Assembly (NCBI GenBank): GCA_015679605.1
Contig: JAAAVE010000057.1
Coordinates: forward strand, 1 to 13,106
Source of the DNA: Podila epigama
Lineage: Eukaryota; Mortierellomycota; Mortierellomycetes; Mortierellales; Mortierellaceae
Direction of reading: 5' to 3'
Length of the DNA: 13,106 bases
The translations under genes and the position numbers were made by a program. Under the pieces are notes generated by a model. It was not told the DNA's origin, did not search any database, and was given only the letters and a program-made list of their open reading frames with translations. Positions 9,001 through 13,106 of the stretch are shown here, piece after piece (position 1 is the first letter of the stretch; each line of letters opens with the position of its first letter).

Positions 9001-11342
9001 AGGGTGGTGTCGAGGACGACGAGCGAGGCGCCGGCGAGCAACTTGGTCTCCAAACCAGGCATCTGTGAGTCAATGTTGAGGGCGCCAAAGGCCAAAGACA
9101 ACGAGTCGACAGCAGTGCTGGACGGGGTGCCGACAATGCTGACAGTGGCTCCAGCACCGCTTGTGTACTTGTTCAACATATCAAGACCCTCGGGGGAGGT
9201 TCGGGGATCGATGATGGCAACAGCCTCGACAGTGTTGGCACCGGGGACAAGAGACAAGTTGGGCATGGTGACGGTACCCTGGCGAACACCCTGGTAGACC
9301 AAGTCAAGGACAACGTCGCCAGCGCTGAGAGAGATGGACGAAGGGTTGATGATGACAACGGTGATGGCCAAGGTCATGTCGTTAGCAGAGCCGGCGACGA
9401 CCTGGAGCGCGGTGATGGTGGGAGCAGGGTTGGCAAGACTCTGGAGACCGGAAAGCTCAGTGGTGGCATTGAAGGGGATGTTGACCAGGTTGACAACACC
9501 GATGGAGGTGTTGGCATAGACGGAGGCAAAGCCAGTGACCTGGAATGGGAGGTTCGAGCCAGTCGTCAAGTCACGGTTGAACTCTTGGAAGGCAGAGTGC
9601 GAGGGCTCAGGGACGACGAGAGGGGTCTGGAGGAGGTTGAAGGTGAGGGTACCGGCAGCCATGTCCGAGGTCGATGGGTTGTAGGACGAGTTCAGGTTGG
9701 CGATGACGACGCCGCCACGGGAAAGGGCGAACGCGTTGGCGACCTGGTTGAACTGGATGTTGAAGTTGAAGCCGTCGGGGAGGCCGTAGTTGGCGATGAC
9801 GCCGGTCGAGGTTGTGACGGGTTCGTAGGCGGTAGGAGGTGTGAAGGTGAGGCCCAGGGCACCAAGGTTGAGGGCCTTGATGAGCTGCAAGGGGGTGGGG
9901 CTCTGGAGAGGCACGGTTAGCTTGAGGTTCTTGACGGCGGCAGAGAGCCATGGGACGGAGGTGGCACCATCGGGCTTGACCTCAAAGCCGGTGGCGATGG
10001 TGTCGGTGGCAAGGTTGGAGCAGTAACGGGACATCATTTCGGAGATGACGGCAAGGCCTTCAGGGGTGTTCTGAGCAACGAGAACACCCTTCATGCTCAA
10101 GGTCTGGGCACCACGCATCATGGTCAGGCCAGAGGAGGTGACATAGCCCATGACAGTATCCTTGTACGAGATGGCCAAGGTAAGCGAGCCCATGTACATC
10201 TGGATGGCGGAAGGGTTGGTGACGGCAGTGTCAATCTCGATCAAGATACCCTTGCCTGCGGGGTCGTCGCCAGGAAGCGAGAATTTTTCGATCTTGATTC
10301 CTGAGAGACCGTTGAAAGCTGTGATGGTGTATGAAAGGAAAGGGTAAACGAAGGAAAAAGGTGAGTGGAAGGTTGAAGTTACGGTGGTGTCACATACGAA
10401 GGGTGGATTGATCAATGGTGTTAAGGAATGGGATGGTGGCATGGGTTACCAAGGACTTACCCTGGACAGCAATCTTCTTGTCAAGATTGAGGTTCTTGAC
10501 AGTATGGCCTAGGGCCTTGACGTTGAGCTTTCCGACAAGCTGCCACTCGAAGGACTCGGCGTTGAGCATGTAGCTGGAGAACTCGGTGAAGGCTGCCTCG
10601 TTAGTGATGACGAAGGAACTCTTGAGGTCCAGGTCACCAGATCCGCCACTGGAAAGTTTGGGTAAAGGTCAAAGAGTACGATTTGTGTTAGAAGGCATAG
10701 AGTGACACGGGACATGAAGAAGCAAAAAAAAAAAATTAGAAAAACCTACGATGCTTCGCTGGTGCCAGGGATGATGGTGGTGCCGAGTTCCTTCTCGTTC
10801 CAAAAGACGGTGACAGTTTCAGGGAAGGAGATGGTAGCATGGAATGGGCCAGTGTCCTTCATCTTGCCAAGCATGACAATATCCATGCCGGTAGTAGAAG
10901 GGTTGGTGATGTCCTGCAAGTTTTTTTGTTTTTTGTTGTTTTTCGTTCATTAGAATAGAAAGACGCGGAAATAAATGTCAATTGTAATACAACTTGTAGA
11001 TAATCAATGGGCACTGTCTGGAATGGATGCAACAGCCCTCGCTTTCCAAACTGGAATGACATGGTGGGTGGAGGAGTGGATGGATAAATAAATACGTACA
11101 ATCTGGGTCAGCTCGATCGTAGACTTGTCCATGAGACTTTGGGCAATCTTGGGCATAATAACATAGAGGGCAAGGACGACGGCGATAATGATGCCGATAA
11201 TGGCGTTGGGGATGCAGAACATCCAAAACTTTTTGCGGCGCCAGAACTTTGGACGTTCGGGCTGCTTGATATCTTCATACTCTTCAAACTCGTCGTCATT
11301 GTACCGACGCTCCTCGTCTTCTTCGCGAATGTCAAAGGCCAT
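6057..11342 (-). CDS. giant type II membrane protein with about ten LEA-2/DUF3712-like modules (4 exons)
   Basis: Minus-strand exons 11342-11100, 10913-10750, 10648-10461 and 10318-6057 give 4857 nt, 1618 residues. The start is the ATG at 11342. Residues 1-33 are acidic, 35-38 are Arg-Arg-Lys-Lys, and about 41-63 form one hydrophobic helix. The charge pattern puts the N-terminus in the cytoplasm and the long remainder outside. The ectodomain is built of beta-rich modules, each with an Asn-Pro motif typical of LEA-2/WHy and fungal DUF3712 proteins: Asn85, 233, 412, 523, 651, 850, 970, 1096, 1250 and 1386. Four modules carry a '(F/L)xGLxxL'-type motif near 200, 487, 936 and 1216. Residues 1542-1610 are a Ser-Pro/Ala-Pro-rich tail. 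The end is hydrophilic (NRGGRLNTR), so there is no GPI signal. Cysteines are few. Codons favour C at the third position, unlike the neighbouring genes. The function is unknown; a surface or cell-wall-spanning structural role is inference. The family call rests on motif pattern, not on a search. Confidence 0.8.
6128..6290 (-). repeat. Ser/Pro/Ala-rich low-complexity coding region
   Basis: On the minus strand this codes for repeated Ser-Pro, Ala-Pro and Pro-Ser pairs at the end of the DUF3712-like protein. It is built from degenerate hexamers and resembles an O-glycosylated stalk. Confidence 0.85.
10319..10460 (-). other. intron 3 of the DUF3712-like gene
   Basis: Minus strand GTAAGT...CAG, 142 bp, phase 1; the join makes an Ala codon (G|CT) before FNGLSG. 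The last exon's frame runs open upstream into this intron to an ATG at 10442, so a naive reading would start the protein there. Confidence 0.85.
10649..10749 (-). other. intron 2 of the DUF3712-like gene
   Basis: Minus strand GTAGGT...CAG, 101 bp, phase 2. The join gives Ser-Glu-Ala-Ser-Gly-Gly-Ser. The alternative GT three bases later is excluded because it would leave a TAG in frame. A T-rich run lies inside the intron. Confidence 0.8.
10914..11099 (-). other. intron 1 of the DUF3712-like gene
   Basis: Minus strand GTACGT...CAG, 186 bp, phase 0. It separates the cytoplasmic/transmembrane exon from the first ectodomain exon, joining LTQI to DITNPS, the first Asn-Pro module. Confidence 0.85.
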
Positions 11343-11424
11343 GGTCTATGTCTATGTGAAGTAAAGGTTTGGAGGGGTATATGGGGTTGAAATAAGGGTA
11401 TAGGTGATAGGTGAGGGGGGGTTG

Positions 11425-11478
11425 GGTCGTGGTCGTGGACGTGGACGTGGTAAAGGTCGTGGTCGTGGTCGTGGTCAA
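11425..11478. repeat. degenerate hexamer repeat (GGTCGT)n, 9 units
   Basis: Nine head-to-tail hexamers: five GGTCGT, two GGACGT, one GGTAAA and one GGTCAA. It lies 83-136 bp upstream of the DUF3712-like ATG. The minus strand reads ACGACC/ACGTCC. Confidence 0.9.
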
Positions 11479-11646
11479 AAAGAACAGTTCTCGAGGGGGG
11501 AAAATGTTCTGGAGTGGAAAGTGGTTGGGAGCACACGGATGGGTGGGGACTCTACAGGGGACTCGGTCAACGAGAAGAAGAAAAAAAAAAGAAAGGAAAT
11601 TGGAAGGAACGATGGCAACAGGGGTTGCATTATATATGTTAAGAGA

Positions 11647-11686
11647 GTGAGGTGAGATGAGGTGAGGTGAGAAGAGGTGAGATGAG
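11647..11686. repeat. pentamer repeat (GTGAG)n, 8 units
   Basis: Eight pentamers: GTGAG five times, ATGAG twice, AAGAG once. It forms a purine-rich plus strand and a CTCAC/CTCAT minus strand just upstream of the TATA-like box. Confidence 0.9.
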
Positions 11687-11737
11687 GTACCAACCAAAGA
11701 CGCATATCGCTCATCTCACATATTCACAGTTTGTGTG

Positions 11738-11785
11738 TGGATGTGGATGCGGATGCGGATGTGGATGTGGATGTGGATGTGGATG
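11738..11785. repeat. hexamer repeat (TGGATG)n, 8 units
   Basis: Eight head-to-tail hexamers over 48 bp, six TGGATG and two CGGATG. Noncoding in context. Confidence 0.95.
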
Positions 11786-12146
11786 TGTTCTCTTGTATTT
11801 TCATCCATCTGTTGTGAGTCGTGCAACACATGTGCATTTACATTGTTTTTTCCTCATTTTTTTGTCATGGTCATTTTTGACCTTGACTTTGTCTTGCTGC
11901 TGGCCAAGGGCGCCATTGTTTAGTGGTACAGCAGCAACAACAGACATACATTGGCCACAGGCAACCTTCTCTTTTCTCTCTTCTTCTTCTTCGTCCTACT
12001 GTGGGATGCGAGTGAATCCATTCCGACAGACGGTTCTTTCTTTGTTTGTTTGTTGAGAGCGACATGCAAGTTGAAGTATGTATGCTGATATACATGTCCT
12101 GTGAATCGCTTCAACGCATTTTGCAAAAAAAAATATCGTACGGTGC

Positions 12147-12165
12147 GCACAGTACTGTACTGTGC
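12147..12165. promoter_or_regulatory. 19-bp perfect palindrome with one central base
   Basis: The sequence GCACAGTAC-T-GTACTGTGC has two 9-bp arms that are exact reverse complements around one base. Such a symmetric site suits a dimeric DNA-binding protein better than a hairpin, since one loop base is too few. Its function is unknown. Confidence 0.5.
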
Positions 12166-12732
12166 AGAAAACACATGGATGAGTGAGAAACAAAGACGCC
12201 GCGCATATGGTCGCTCTGTTGCGCCAACATACCTCTTCACTGTTTTTTAATGTTTTTGTTGATTGTTTTGTTTTTGTTTTTTATGCCTTTTGTTCGCACT
12301 GCTCGTCCTTTATTTTTTTTTATTTTTGCTCACATACACATTCTCCACCACATCCATCCTTGTGTGTACTTTAGGCTGGCATGTGTCTATGCAGCCTTGC
12401 CATCCCAAGTCATCCACTCGAGGACACAATTCATGCGTCGCCAAAAAAAAAAAAAACCTCACCCACAAAACATGCAGCCGTGCACCTCATGGTGCACAGC
12501 GAGCAGTTCATTATTTGTTGTTTCTCTCCATATTCCAAGACTTCCATTGACATTTTGGTTATGTCTTTCATGTGTTTGTCTACCCTCCCATTTTTGTTAA
12601 TGGTCATCCGTCTTTACACCTCGCCAGCTTTATGTTCATTGTTTGTTTGTCGCCTGGGACTGTTTGGTTTGCTGTGGTTCTTGTTTTTAATCTTAATTTT
12701 CTCAGCAAGACGATGAGCGATGTCGTTCATGA

Positions 12733-12776
12733 GCGCGTTGTGTGCGCGTTGTGTGCGTGTTGTATGCGCGTTGTAT
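12733..12776. repeat. tandem repeat, 4 x 11 bp
   Basis: Four consecutive 11-mers: GCGCGTTGTGT twice, GCGTGTTGTAT, and GCGCGTTGTAT. The period is close to one DNA helical turn. Confidence 0.9.
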
Positions 12777-13106
12777 ATGTCTTGGACGTGTGTAAATGCA
12801 TACTTATCCGTTGAACGCGCTGTGCTGATGGCGGTCAATGACTTTGAACGAACTTGACTCTTTGTTTAGAAGAGAACTACAGTATAGTACATTTCTGGGG
12901 GAGCAAATGCGTTGTCCTGTTCTTTACAGACATGTACTTTAGTTCATTGTGGCGTTGCTGATGTTGTTGCTGTTGTTTTTTCTCGAGTGTATAATTGTGC
13001 ATGGTACATCAGGAGGATACATGCTATGTAGGTGGAATTTTTTTTTCCTTTCCATGAATGAATCCCCGGAAAAGAGTTGATGCCAACTTGCGGTTTCCTT
13101 TACAAA

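Larger units (their letters stand above)
11343..11700 (-). promoter_or_regulatory. promoter and 5' leader of the DUF3712-like gene
   Basis: On the minus strand this is pyrimidine-rich (many CT, CCTC and TTTC runs). A TATATAA-like box reads at 11636-11630, about 290 bp before the ATG. Hexamer repeats lie between that box and the ATG, and a pentamer repeat lies just upstream of the box. The plus strand carries an Arg-Gly-rich open frame without an ATG, which is a by-product of the hexamer repeat. Confidence 0.4.
11790..13106. other. stretch of about 1.3 kb with no supportable gene
   Basis: Open frames here are short, low in complexity and in scattered frames, and none recalls a known family. 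Base composition is T-rich on the plus strand with many T runs (for example about 12242-12325) and a 14-base A run near 12443. No complete tRNA, no rRNA and no transposon ends are seen. It probably holds distal promoter of the minus-strand gene and upstream sequence of a gene beyond the window. The palindrome and the 11-bp repeat listed separately are the only ordered elements found. Confidence 0.6.

Noticed and set aside
9551-9561. GGTTCGAGCC, a B-box-like tRNA promoter sequence
   Set aside because: It sits inside the coding exon of the giant gene with no A box or cloverleaf around it.
11404-11655. Plus-strand open frame with Arg-Gly repeats, like an RGG-box RNA-binding protein
   Set aside because: It has no ATG, is made by the GGTCGT hexamer array, and lies antisense to the promoter of the minus-strand gene. 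A similar overlapping frame in Val/Asp shows the repeat is open in several frames.
12183-12838. Several overlapping 60-116-residue frames rich in Phe, Cys and Ser
   Set aside because: They arise from T-rich noncoding sequence, occur in several frames at once and show no domain or splice-supported extension.
1-13106. CRISPR array, insertion sequence, prokaryotic operon or phage elements
   Set aside because: The genes are spliced and fungal in character. No direct repeats with unique spacers, no terminal inverted repeats and no transposase or integrase motifs were seen.

Overview
The window is a compact piece of a nuclear fungal genome. It holds three protein-coding genes, all interrupted by short (101-186 bp) GT-AG introns, with no prokaryotic signals. 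The short introns, close gene packing, many triplet and hexamer microsatellites and the C-ending codon choice in one gene fit an early-diverging filamentous fungus. My guess is Mucoromycota/Mortierellomycota, but this is inference: no rRNA or marker gene is present to settle it.

Layout. (1) 239-3522, + strand, 3 exons, 1006 residues: an F-box plus RCC1-type beta-propeller protein, the architecture of yeast Saf1, so probably a substrate adaptor of an SCF ubiquitin ligase. (2) 3841-5714, + strand, 4 exons, 498 residues: a class III (CaiB/BaiF) CoA-transferase closely resembling SUGCT, the succinyl-CoA:glutarate CoA-transferase of mitochondria. It starts only about 320 bp after gene 1 stops. (3) 11342-6057, - strand, 4 exons, 1618 residues: a very long type II membrane protein with about ten LEA-2/DUF3712-like modules and a Ser/Pro-rich C-terminus. 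Genes 2 and 3 converge on a 342-bp spacer carrying a CAG/CAA tract. (4) 11343-13106: the promoter side of gene 3 and then about 1.3 kb with no supportable gene, but with several short tandem repeats, a 19-bp palindrome and a tRNA-like 19-base fragment.

The three genes do not form an obvious pathway. Gene 1 suggests regulated protein turnover, gene 2 amino-acid (lysine/tryptophan) catabolism, and gene 3 a surface or cell-wall structure. The most interesting object is gene 3: a concatemer of small beta-sandwich-like modules in two interleaved classes, one with a strikingly constant internal register. In gene 1, the middle exon corresponds closely to one propeller blade. All splice joins were deduced by eye from reading frame, splice-site bases and family motifs; each spliced CDS has a length divisible by three with no internal stop.
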